A DNA stretch of 64,000 nucleotides from Stagonosporopsis chrysanthemi. Taxonomy: Eukaryota; Ascomycota; Dothideomycetes; Pleosporales; Didymellaceae. The stretch covers positions 1 to 64,000 of the forward strand of contig JAFISE010000140.1 in the NCBI GenBank assembly GCA_022560025.1, given 5' to 3'. The notes beneath the pieces are model-generated. The model did not search any database. It saw only the letters and a program-made list of their open reading frames with translations, and was not told the DNA's origin. Made by a program: the position numbers and the translations under genes. This document shows, one piece after another, positions 43,953 to 54,860 of this stretch (positions are counted from its first letter, which is position 1; each line of letters starts with the position of its first letter).

Positions 43953-46800
43953 TAGGCCGGGCCGCTCTTAGACGCCTGCGAGAGTACTGGAGCTTATTAG
44001 AGCCAGTCTCTTTGATGACGCCATGATTGATGACGGTACTGGTGCGTAGTGATACCTCTCGAGCCGATCTTTTATTTCTACTTTTCCAGCCTACGGGCTT
44101 CCTTTGGACTCCCGGTCGCCTGTGTATATTCTATAGACCTGGCCCGTACCCTCTTTCCCGTACTTGACATGCTCAAGTATGTTTCCATTTACATCGCTCG
44201 TGCTTTGCTTCAAGCGGTGCCCGTATATACATTAGGCCTGGGTGGTGTTCTCAAGATTTGGGGTTGCATTGATTGCGCAAAACTATAGATCATGGTTTCG
44301 GCGTTGTAGCGCGTGTTGAGGCTACATTACATCAAAGAAATGAAAAAGAATAAAACAAATGCCAAATTCCTCGACGCTGTGCTTTGTTTCTTCTCTTTGC
44401 TCACGATCATCCTCACTGACCACCTCAAAGGGCTCTGTCGGTCAGCCCAGCTAGCTTCAAGTCTTGCCTTGCACGCTAGGTGACGTCTTCTGGCACAGTG
44501 GTGACCAGTGAAAATCGAGCCCACTCCCTACCCTGCGGCATGAAAGAGATTTTCGCCGTCTGTTATTCGCCGACCCGTATTGCACCAAGCAGACCTTGAC
44601 AAGGACGATCCTGGATCCTAGATGGGTGGATCCGTAGCGAAGGGTGACATTTCCCCACGCTTTCGTCTGTATGCAGCCACGCTGCAGTGCTGATGTGCTT
44701 TTGGCGGCAGACGCGAGGGCTGGAAACAGTCCAGCCACTCGTGCGCGAGCAACGGGACAGGAATGCGCAGTTCTGATGACTTGCTTTTGATGCGCTAAGC
44801 AGCGCTCGCCGCGGTTGTCGCCGTCGATCATCGATAGTGAGATTCATGACAGTTTCTTGTTCCTGATGACCGCCGGCAGCTAGCTCGAAAAGAATAGCGA
44901 CTCTACGATGTCTGTCATGCCGACGGTGCTGTCGAGAGTCGCCTACCTCGCTCTCCAGCGGCACAGAGAATGCACGAAGCAAGACGTGCATGCGAACATC
45001 CCGCGCCCAGAGCACAGCCTCCTCAGCCTTGGCTCGCTGCGGTATCGAACCAACGGCATACAGTACAGTGCGGTGCAACCAACCTCAACTGGAAGCCCAG
45101 AGCGCTAGCCAATCGCAAGCAAGACCGCTGCTTTTCCTCGACATTCATACAAACACCAGAAATACCTCACGCTTGCTCAACTCGATATAAAGCTACGAGA
45201 TCCCCACTCCAAAGCCTCCTTGGTCGCCACGAACAGACAAGCTGCTAAGAATCTTCACAACCTCCAGATGGTGTCGTTGTAGGTACCGCTCGGCGCTCTC
45301 CAATAGCGAAATTCTCTCATGCAACGGGAACTGCTCAGCCGGGACTTAGCGACTTCCTTTCCTGGTTGCGCAAAGGTACCGAGGAGCGTGTCTTGTGTCT
45401 GGTCAGAAGATGCGTCCTTCAGGCCACCTGGACGCTTGCAATCCTGTGGCACTGTCGAGCACTGCACGTTCTACCGGGTTTCTTGCCCCGGGCTCCCGCT
45501 GCATCTTCATGATCACCTGCACATCGATGCGCGCTCGCATTGCTCTGTGCGATGGAGTGATCTGGGCTTGGCTGTGGAGTACAGCCTACTGACATGGCGG
45601 TTTGAGACGCAACGATTTTGCTCGCTGCGAGAAGGTGTTGAATGTCGATCTGAAGTTGAGCAGGTCCACTTGATGCATCTGCGATTCATGTTGGGACCTC
45701 GGAGATTTCCTAAATCGCGGCTGTGGTAGGTTCTTAGACGCGCTGATGATGTGGCAGATCGTAGTCTCTTCTTTCTGAGCTGGTCATCTACTGCTAACTT
45801 GCAGTGCTGTATTTTGATCATCGTCGATTTGTGCCGTCAGCACCCACAATTGTGTGCCGTCGAGAGATAAGCTAAGAGCCATGGTATACCCAGTTCTGAT
45901 AGAGGTTCCCACAGCACTAACGTTGACTTGTGAGATAGTCATCAATTACAGTGCTAGAATGATGCCTGTCACAAAAAAGCGACCTTGCAGAGATCCCCGA
46001 GTATATGCTAGCTACAGTGGGCGGACAGACTATTCAGTGCTTGTAAACAGGAATCTTCTGCTACACGAGAGCGACGCGCTGGAAAGCAGACTCAGCCTAG
46101 GGACCTTGGATAGCTCCATACTGTCTCCAAGCATCAACTTTTCCAAATGCTATGCGATTGCTACAAGACGCGGACAACAAATACGGCGATTCGCCCAAGG
46201 TAAACGGTAGTTGTAAGCTAAGGAACCTCCGTCCTCTCATTGGTGGAACCTCAGTCGCTACTTTACCGTGAGTGCAACATCCTCACTGCGTCGCTCAGTG
46301 TGGCTGCCAACCTCACAGAACGAGAACAGTAACAGTCAGACTTGCTCGGGCAGAGTGCACGCTGGATCTCGCCAATCTACCGCGAAGCAAGTATAGCCGA
46401 AAGCAATGCCCGACTCTGCAGCACAACACCACCACACCCATCTGTGTACAATCAAGCCAACGCCATTCAGCGACCATCACCACAACTCGCTGTATCCGCC
46501 ATCTGTCAAAAGCCTCACCCATCGCCCATCACCCCAGATTCAAAAGCATGACCCAGTTTCCCCATTTCCGGGGAAAGATCGCTATTGCCGCCGCGGCTAA
46601 AGCCTTAACCCGGCCGCCGCGAGCAGGTACCGTGCTTCGGCAAACGTGCCGCCGCGGCGTCTGAACCTTCAAAAGCACGCAACGCCCCCCCCCCCATGGG
46701 GTACGGTACATAAGCGAGGGCACGTATTGAGTGACTCACATTGGTCCTCGAGCTCGCCTTCAAGCTCGCCTTTTGAAAGAGCTCCACATCTCCGCACACA
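43953..46800. other. 2.8-kb gene-free region
   Basis: No gene could be supported. Frames reach only 171 codons, overlap on both strands and lack domain signatures. A run of 11 C lies at 46685-46695. A spliced small gene or an RNA gene could be missed here. Confidence 0.4.
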
Positions 46801-48641
46801 ATGGACGACGGATTCAAGCGCCCGGATGCGATCGCGCAGAAAGAGGCGCAGGATTTGGAGAAAGATGCTGGGACCACGGAGGAGAAAAGCGGTGTGCAGG
46901 AGGTTGTGAGGACGCAGACGGGCGCGTCGGAGAATGGGTTGCCGTTTTCAAAGGCCAGGACTGTGGCGCTGGTGGCTACTATTGCTGCGGCACCTTTTTT
47001 GAGCGTGAGTTCTTTTTTTGTGTCGAGGAGACGGTGAGGGTGTGGTTGGGGGCTGGAGCTGATGTTTTGTGTGCGCAGACTATGGCTGTTCAGGCGTCTG
47101 TGATTATTCTGCCGACGATTGGTGAGGCGCTGGATATCCCGACGAGTAGACAGCAGTGGATTGTCTCGGCTTACAACCTTACTTTTGGTTGCTTCTTGGT
47201 ATGTAGATACGCCCAGTACTATTTAGCAAAGGGTAGCCGGCTAACTGTGACGAGCTTCTCTGGGGAAGATTGGCAGATGTATACGGACGCCGCCTTATCT
47301 TCATCTGGGGGTCGGTTTTCTTCACAATCACATCCATCATACCTCCCTTCATCACGAATGAGATTGGGTTCGACATCATGAGAGGCCTGCAAGGTTTGGC
47401 TGCTGCTGCCATGGCGCCTACAGCTTTGGGCATTCTGGGTGTCACTTTCTCGCCTGGTCGTATGAAAGACATTGCCTTCGGGTGCTTTGGGGCCGGAGCT
47501 CCGCTAGGTGGTATATTTGGCAATATCTTCGTAAGGTCGACAGTCCGCTATGCTTTGCGTCAGTACTGACTATTTCAGGGTGGAGTCGTAGCCGAGTATC
47601 TAAACGTACGCGCCTCCCCATTCTCTCCATACGTGACTTTGCTGACGTCTTTAGTGGAAATGGGTCTTCTGGATCTTTGGTATGGTTTCTGCAGTCTCCA
47701 CGGTCGCAAGCTTCTTGGTCATCCCACTACCCCCAGTCCAACCAGAACCAGTAATGCGCAACACCGTCGACTGGATTGGCGGGACTCTCATCACCGTCGG
47801 ACTGATCATGCTGCTCTTCGCGCTCTCAGAGGGCAACGTCGTTGGCTGGAGCACGCCCTGGGTACCATCCCTGATCGTCGTGTCCATTCTGATCGTCTTC
47901 GCGTTCGGCTTCTGGCAGCACCACCTCGAGACCAAGACGCAAAAAAGGCCGCTGATGAAACTGTCCATCTTCAGCAACCGCAAGTTCACATGGGCCAACG
48001 TGCTCATGGGCCTCTTCTTCTCCAGCTTCAACAACTACCTCATCTTCGCCACGTACTGGTTCCAGGACTTCCAGGGCCTGTCCGTCATCCAGACGACGCT
48101 GCGCTTCATCCCCAACGGCGTGACCGGCATCATCGTCGCAACGGTCACGGGCTTCATCCTGTCCCACGTCCGCGGCGACTACATCCTGATCTTCAGCACC
48201 TTCGCCGTCAGCATGTCCTCGCTGCTGTTCGCCATCCCCATCCCCGAGACTACCACGTATTGGGCGTACGGGTTCCCCGCCATGGTGTTTTGTGTCTGCG
48301 GCGCCGATACCATCTTCCCCGTGCTCACGCTGTTTGTGGCCAAGACGCTGCCGCCCGAAGATGCGAGTCTGGGCGGCGCGTTGATTACCGCTGTAGGGCA
48401 AATTGGGCGCGCGATCGGGTTGGCGCTTGCCACGGCGGTGCAGACGGCGGTTATTGCCAAGGAGATGGGGGTCAGTGTTGATCAGGTCGGGGAGGAGGGG
48501 CATAGGTTGGAGCCGTGGGACCCGGCGCTGAAGATGGGGATTAGAGCCACAGCGTGGTTTAATTTTGGGGTGAGTATCGTGTCGCTGTTGATCGTGCTGG
48601 TGTTCATTAGAGGGATTGGCATAGTAGGCGGGAAGAAGTAG
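46801..48641 (+). CDS. MFS transporter, DHA2 (14-TM) type
   Basis: Five exons, 46801-47004, 47079-47198, 47255-47530, 47579-47605 (27 nt) and 47655-48641, give 537 aa. The 27-nt exon encodes GGVVAEYLN and joins cleanly to WKWVFWIFGMVS. Conserved DHA2 features are visible: WIVSAYNLTFGCFL, the motif-A type loop GRLADVYGRR, RGLQGLAAAAMAPTALG, and GAPLGGIFGNIFGG. The N-terminal 60 residues are hydrophilic and cytosolic, and about fourteen hydrophobic segments follow. DHA2 proteins are proton antiporters in the plasma or vacuolar membrane; yeast relatives such as Amf1 move ammonium or boron, others export drugs. No siderophore-importer signature is recognised, and substrate is not assignable. It runs convergent with the thioesterase gene. 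Confidence 0.88.
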
Positions 48642-48780
48642 GACTTGGATGTTTAGGAGAAAGAGAAATACGGTCATACTTAACATGTCACATTCTAGTC
48701 TAGCGGCTGGTGTCCTGTCTATCCCCCTGAGCGAACCATCTAAGTTCTAGTACTATCATCTATACTTCTCCAACTCTACT

Positions 48781-48806
48781 CCCGACCCCGACCCCGACCC
48801 CGACCC
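48781..48806. repeat. CCCCGA hexanucleotide repeat next to a stop codon
   Basis: About four copies of CCCCGA lie immediately downstream of the thioesterase stop codon (48808, minus strand), in its presumed 3' untranslated region. Confidence 0.85.
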
Positions 48807-48807
48807 T

Positions 48808-49785
48808 TCACAACTTCCCCTTCTCCGACAACACCCTTGCAATACACTGCTGGCTCATATTCGCCACCGCCTTGCCTTGCTCATCCCAAATCCAACACTC
48901 GCTAAACGTCCTCCCTCCACTCCCAGCATGCGTGCTGATCTCCCTCAAGTGCCACTTCTCCATGTCCACGTCCCCGAAGAACCTCAGCGAGAAGTCCAAG
49001 CTCGAGCACGCCGCGCTGTCGTCAAGAAACAAGTGGCTAAAACTCAGCGGGCAGAAGCTCAGTGCGCCGTCGATGTAGAAGGTCAGTGCGGCGAGGTGGT
49101 CGACTGGCGTTGCTATGGAAGTGGCAGAGCGGAACCAGTCTGCGGCTGTGCGCGAGGCAAGGGGAAGTGCGTCTTGGGAGTGAGGCAGGTGTTTTGCAAG
49201 GCCGGCGAGGTTCTGCGAGAAGATGCCTTCAGGACACGGACGGATGTCGAGCAGCGAGATGTTGACCGCAAAAGTTCTGGCAAAGGCCTCGCGTTGTTTT
49301 TTGCTGATCTTGCCCGCAGCGAGCAGATTGGCAGCAGCCTCGAGTTGACTGGGCAGGCCGGCGGGGCCGCTGTAGGTCTTGCTCGGTGTGCGAGAGTACT
49401 CGAACATGCTGCCTTTTTCCTTGGCCTGGAAATCCGCCGTGGCGAAGAGACAAACTCGCACGTCTCCATTGTCCAGCTTTTGACTCACTTCAATGTGCCG
49501 TGTTGCAAAGGTGCGGGTTTGGCGGATTGTGCGTGTTGTTGCGAGGAGTGGCCGGTCTGTGCTGGCCGGTCCGAGGTAGTTGCCCATGAATGAATAGATC
49601 TGGTAGCCATCCGGGACGGAAAGATGTGCAGCTTTGCAGGCTATGGCAAGTGCGTAGCCGCCGTATGCAATTGGTTGGGTGTTGCCCATGCGCTGGGGTG
49701 GGTGAAGTGTGGTCCATGCGTTTTCTCCGAGCTGCTTGACGGCAAGCTGTTCCGTAAAGGACTTGAGTGAAGACTCTGCCATCAT
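48808..49785 (-). CDS. Acyl-CoA thioesterase, TesB-like double hot-dog
   Basis: A single-exon gene of 325 aa. The start ATG is at 49785 (MMAESSLKSF); the frame is open slightly further but lacks an ATG. Recognisable features include PPQRMGNTQPIAYGGYALAIACKA in the first hot-dog domain (the GG-x-A region), IYSFMGNYLGPA and TRTIRQTRTFATRHIEVSQ. The second hot-dog domain contains LAALTFYIDGALSFCP and, near the C-terminus, LDFSLRFFGDVDMEKWHLREI. Such enzymes hydrolyse acyl-CoA to free acid and CoA, usually in peroxisomes or mitochondria. The C-terminus (SEKGKL) is not a good PTS1. It may act in lipid or secondary metabolism; no close link to the siderophore genes is suggested. Confidence 0.85.
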   Translation of the reverse strand: MMAESSLKSFTEQLAVKQLGENAWTTLHPPQRMGNTQPIAYGGYALAIACKAAHLSVPDGYQIYSFMGNYLGPASTDRPLLATTRTIRQTRTFATRHIEVSQKLDNGDVRVCLFATADFQAKEKGSMFEYSRTPSKTYSGPAGLPSQLEAAANLLAAGKISKKQREAFARTFAVNISLLDIRPCPEGIFSQNLAGLAKHLPHSQDALPLASRTAADWFRSATSIATPVDHLAALTFYIDGALSFCPLSFSHLFLDDSAACSSLDFSLRFFGDVDMEKWHLREISTHAGSGGRTFSECWIWDEQGKAVANMSQQCIARVLSEKGKL

Positions 49786-50016
49786 GAGTGACTGGGGCAA
49801 TTGTGCGCTGGCTGGTGCAGATCTCTAGTTACAGGCTGAGCTGATGTAAGAGGTACTGGCGATAATTAATCTGACGACGCTAGCGCTTTACCTCGGTTAT
49901 GAAATGCTATGGCTGTTTGCTCACGGGCTTACTTTCGCACATGTGAAGGCATTACGTCTATGCTTTGTGAGAAGATGGCAAGCTGATGCTCAAAATCTTA
50001 CAGAGCCGAACATAAC

Positions 50017-50926
50017 TCAGAGTATACAGCATTCTCGTCGATACCACCCGGCTTTCCGTTCCGGCTTCAGGGATGGACTTTTACCACACTTGCCATCCAC
50101 TTCGGCAGCATTTTTTTCTGGGTCAGTATCGGAGAGGGAAATATAGCCATCAGCTGCCCACGAAGCCTCGGCCTTGTTCTTCAGCTGAGCCTGTTGTTCT
50201 TTCCAAAGTCGGGGTGTCGTCATTGCTCTCCTCAATCGTGACGCCGCTGTCTCTACGATCGCGGCGTCACCGATACTGGAGGCAGTTGACATGTCGAAGC
50301 GGTACATGCGAGCTTCGCAGTTGTGCCAGCCAGTGCCTATGCAGTCAGCATGGGTGAGTATTTGAGCAGGCGCGCTCCAACATACCTACACCACTCGTGG
50401 CGCAATCCCAATCGTCAGTCAGGTAATGAAGTACAGCACCGTGAGTCACGACGGCAACATTGTTCGCTCCAAGGCTGGCGAGAAAGTGCCTTGCTTCGCG
50501 GCAGCGCGCAGCTACGCAACTGCTCTGGGGTGAGAATATACCAGTGACCTTGTCAGTCCAGTCATGCGGCACGAGCGAGAGGTCAACTGGCTTGTTGCGA
50601 AACTCATGTTCCAACTCTACAACTGATGAGCCAGTATCACAGGGCAAATCTGATGTCTCTTGCAGCTCGGGCAGAGCGATTATGCGCAGGTCTGGCTTGA
50701 ATCGCAACACATCTTCAAAGACGAGGAGTGCTGTGTAAAGAGTTCGCAACAGTGGCGAGGCAACGATGCAGTCGATGGAGTTTGCATATTGCAGCTTCCA
50801 GGCCAAGTCTCTGCATTGCTGCAGTCCTTCGAGAGTTAGTCGAGGGTCGTGGAATTGATGTCCTTTGATGTCGAGGTTGTGGAACCCTTGAGCGTGGCGG
50901 ATGAGAGTAAGCTGCGGCGAGGGCAT
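50017..50926 (-). CDS. Histidine phosphatase superfamily protein (phosphoglycerate mutase-like)
   Basis: Two exons, 50926-50386 and 50336-50017, give 286 aa. The catalytic phospho-His lies in LIRHAQGFHN at residues 7-16 (the RHG-type motif, here RHA). DPRLTLEGLQQC follows, then ASPLLRTLYTA with the conserved Arg, and THGAVLHYLTDDW with the second His and an acid. These are the residues of an active histidine phosphatase; the second exon adds a C-terminal extension with Cys- and Lys-rich sequence. Fungal homologues such as Pmu1 act on phosphate esters of uncertain identity. No signal peptide is seen, so it is probably cytosolic. Confidence 0.88.
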
Positions 50927-52467
50927 CGCGCATGCCGCGGTGGTATACAGAGCAGAGCATCAGCTCTCTCGGCGGAGTGCAGCATTTGTGCTGCTCTGCA
51001 TTGAATGCTGGAGTTTTTAGGTCAATTCGGAACTTCCCATCAGCGCACTGAATCTAGTTGCCATTCAACCTAATTCCTTATCCACCATTTCCATTGCTTT
51101 TCTCAGGAGCCTCTCCACAGGGGCCTCGGTGAAGGGCCAGCTCTAGATGTGTGTGAGATCTGAAGACGGCATTGTGGTTCTGATCTGACAATTTTTGAAC
51201 CTGGCCACGGTCGAGATGTGAGTGATTTGGGCCGGAAGGGGTGAGTGGTAAGAAGATCAGCCTTGCTGACGGAGATTGAAACGAGAGCCAGAAGCAAACA
51301 GAAATTGCTTCTTTCCACTTTTGCTGTGATATTCCCGTGGCCGCAGCTCTTGGTGTGAAGGCAGTAACGCTTGCATTGACTGCTCCACATTCAACAGCTT
51401 CCTGCACACAGCGGACCCTCGATAGTGCCTGATTTGAAGTAAATACGCCGTACGAAACTCTTGCTCGACCAAAAAGCAAGGCATGTGTTCGAATACGAGC
51501 ATCTCGCACACTCGTTTAGCACGCTGATTGTGTCAGATCCTTTTAGTCCGTAGTTGGTACGAGGCCAATCACAGCAGTTCGCAGCATCGCATCGAAATGT
51601 AGCGCCAAACTTTTCTGCAACAAATGTCTCCATCAACGTCATAGGTCGCCATTCGGATGCCCCGGTAACGGAGTCTCCGGAGCAGCGAACATGCACCGTC
51701 ATTTTTGCCTCTGTAGCGATGTTTCGTTGCATGGACGGTCTGCGCGCGCAGAGCACATGTTGGCGATGGGCAATCGTCGAATCTACGGGAGCGGCATGGA
51801 AGTCAGTGCAATCCCTACCTCAGCGGCTGCAATCTCGCAGGGGTCGCATTCAGGGTGAACTCCGGGTGCCTCAGCTCCACGAATTGGGGATTTCGTATTC
51901 TCTTGCGGTGCCACAGCCGCAGACAGGTGCCTCGATGCGCTCAAGCTGTAGTAAGCTCACCGCGTTTCTTGCGCTACCATTGCCGGTTGCCGAAGGTTTC
52001 GCAATGCGCTGCAATTTGCTCCTTGCATTCAAGACGAGACGCCGCAGCTGTGCCTGATCTCACCGCAGGCGGCACGCGACCAACGGCGCCACTGCAGCTG
52101 GCTCAGCAAAGGGAGGACAGGCTGCTGAGGTGAGTGAGCGTACTGTGCCGCAGCGCACGAGTCTGCCGAACAAGGCAATGGGTCATCAGAAAGGCGCCCA
52201 AAATAAAGTGGAGGATGACGATCAGGGACCCAGCCACGCCGTGCTGGCCTTCCTAGGCTTGATGAGGTCAGATCTCTCCTAGCTCATCCGGTGTTGGCAA
52301 CGAAACACTGCCGCACTGATCATTCCGCCGCTCCCGTTCTTGGTTGTGCTCACATCATATAAGCGTGGCGCCTCTGCTGTAGATACTTGGTAGTTCTTGG
52401 ACGGTTCCCGCTTCTACTTGTTTCCTTTTCTTGAGTAATTCCATCATTAATCTCCTCCCAGCCTGAG
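50927..52467. other. Intergenic between histidine phosphatase and phospholipase B
   Basis: No gene could be supported. It is the divergent upstream region of both flanking genes. Overlapping short frames are present on both strands. Confidence 0.45.
52356..52363 (+). promoter_or_regulatory. TATA-like element of the phospholipase B promoter
   Basis: CATATAAG lies about 105 bp upstream of the ATG at 52468, a plausible position for a fungal core promoter. It is a short motif and may be fortuitous. Confidence 0.4.
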
Positions 52468-54505
52468 ATGAAGTATACCTCCTTTCTTGCGGCCTCGGCC
52501 TTGTCAACGTTGGCAAGCTGTATGTTGATCTGCATTTGCATGTGTACAATCCCGACTGATCCGCGTGACAGCGACCGCCCTTGGGGATCGTCAAGCCATT
52601 GAGGCTCGAAGAGTCGCACCTGTCGACTACAACACGACCCCTGTGAAGCGTGCATCCCCACAAGCGCCTAATGGATATGCGCCTGCCGTAGTGGACTGCC
52701 CATCCACACGACCCAGTATTCGATCTGCAGACAGGCTTTCCGACTCGGAAACATCATGGCTGGAGAAGAGGAGGCCAAAGACGGTGGAGCCAATGAAGGA
52801 CTTTTTGTCACGGGCTAATATACCAAACTTCGATGCAAGCGCGTACATCGAGAACCATCGCGACAACACCACTGCCCTGCCTAACATTGCGATTTCGTTT
52901 TCCGGTGGAGGATACCGTGCTCTTCTGAACGGCGCCGGTGTTCTGTCTGCATTCGATTCCCGCACACGAAATGCAACAAGCAGCGGACACCTGGGAGGGT
53001 TGCTCCAGTCTGCGACATATGTTTCCGCGCTGTCTGGCGGTGGGTGGATGATCGGAAGCATCTACGCCAACAACTTCACGAGCGTGCAGAGCATCCAGGA
53101 TCAGGGCGAGGGCACGGAAATCTGGCAGTTCCAGAACTCGCTCTTCAAGGGCCCTCCTACTGGCGGCATCCAGCTGCTCTCCACAGCCGACTACTTCCAT
53201 AATCTGGTCAGCACCGTTGGCGATAAAGTCGACTCACCGGCAGGCGCTTTCAACTCTTCGATTACGGATTACTATGGCCGCGGTCTCTCTTTCCAGCTCA
53301 TCAACGCTAGCGATGGCGCTCCTGCGTACACATTCTCTTCGATTGCGGACGACCCAACGTTTGCTGACGGCGATTCGCCCATGCCCATCCTGGTTGCCGA
53401 CGAGCGCTCTCCTGGAGACCTCATCATTTCTCTCAATGCGACCGTCTTCGAATTTAACCCATTCGAGATGGGCTCTTTCGACCCTACCACGTACGGCTTC
53501 GCACCTCTGAAGTACATTGGATCCAACTTCTCCAACGGAGCGCTCGCGCAGAGCGAAGGATGTGTTGCAGGCTTCGACAACCTTGGTTTCGTCATGGGCA
53601 CAAGTTCGTCATTGTTCAACCAGATCTTCCTGAGCCTGGGCGGGTTTGATCTCCCCGAGTTCCTCACGACGGTCATCAGCAACGTGCTGACGGCAGTTGG
53701 AAGGGACCAGAACGACATTGCCGACTACACGCCCAACCCGTTCTACGGCTTCCACAACGACACCAACCCCAGTGCCGGGCGGCCGCGGCTCACGCTGGTT
53801 GACGGCGGCGAGGATTTGCAGAACATTCCGTTGAACCCTGTGATCCAGCCCATGCGACAGGTCGATGTCATCTTCGCCGTCGATTCGTCTGCCGACACGA
53901 TCGAGCCCTCGGCACCCAACTACCCCAACGGGACTGCGCTCATTGCGACGTTCGAGCGGTCCGAGACTCCCATCATGAACCGGACGTCGTTCCCGTACAT
54001 CCCTGGCCACGACACATTTGTGGCTCTTGGGCTCAACAACAGGCCGACGTTCTTTGGGTGCAACAGCAGCAACGTCACGTCGGGCGACAACATCCCGCCG
54101 CTTGTAGTTTATATTCCCAACTCTCCGTACAGCTTCGAGTCCAACACTTCGACGTTCGCCAAGCTCGACTACACACTCGAGGAGCGCAATGCCATGATCA
54201 ACAACGGCTACGATGTGGCGACGCAGGCCAACTCGACGCGTGAGGGCGCGTCGTCGTGGCCGACGTGTGTTGCCTGCGCCATGCTTTCGAGGAGCTTGGA
54301 GCGCAACGGCGAGACGGTGCCCGAGGCGTGCCAGCAATGTTTCACCGAGTACTGCTGGAACGGGACGCTCGCGGATTCCTCCGAGCCGTACTTTCCTCCG
54401 ATGCGCGCACAGGCTGCTGCTCAGGACAGCGGCGTTGGCAGGTTCGCTCCCAACGCTGTTGGCTTTGGGCTGGTGGCCGCTGTTGCCGGATACCTGGTGA
54501 TGTAA
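52468..54505 (+). CDS. PLB1: Lysophospholipase / phospholipase B, secreted and probably GPI-anchored
   Basis: Two exons, 52468-52519 and 52572-54505, give 661 aa. The first exon encodes the signal peptide start (MKYTSFLAASALSTLAS). The catalytic region shows ISFSGGGYRALLNGAG, the SGGGYRA signature of fungal PLB, with a second conserved Gly-rich block at SALSGGGWMIGS. The catalytic Asp region is LTLVDGGEDLQNIPLNP. Many N-glycosylation sequons and paired cysteines (CVACAM, CQQCFTEYC) are present. The C-terminus is a hydrophobic tail (GFGLVAAVAGYLVM) preceded by small residues, typical of GPI attachment. The enzyme removes fatty acids from phospholipids and lysophospholipids at the cell surface. 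Length is typical for the family. Confidence 0.93.
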
Positions 54506-54860
54506 GCGGACACGGCGTCTTCTTTTTGTTGCGATCTAGGGTCTGCATCTCTGGCGTTGGGTCAGAGTGATACCATTATCCGTCTCCTATGTATCTAGGC
54601 ATATATCTTCCACTACAAAAATGTCAAAACTGTAATTCCACCTCCACCCTGACCCTGGCCCAATCACACGTGACGTATATCGCTGAGGCGTTGCGCAACC
54701 CCTGCATCTGATGCGGCTCTCGGTGCTCGCGGCGGATCACCCGAGCGCCCCGCAGCCAAAAAAGTTTCGACCCCCGCCACGTCCTCTGCAAGCAAGCAAG
54801 CAAGCAAGCAAGCAGGCAGGCAAACAAACACCCAGCCAGCCAGCCAGCCAGCCAGCCAAC
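54506..54860. repeat. Tetranucleotide repeats upstream of DPH2
   Basis: CAAG-type repeats (54788-54830) and then CAGC repeats (54832-54858) end just before the DPH2 ATG, so they lie in its 5' leader. The remainder is the 3' flank of phospholipase B. Confidence 0.8.

Noticed and set aside
43953..46800. Possible tRNA or small gene in the 2.8-kb gap
   Set aside because: No cloverleaf or coding signature could be confirmed by eye; a tRNAscan or RNA-seq check would decide.
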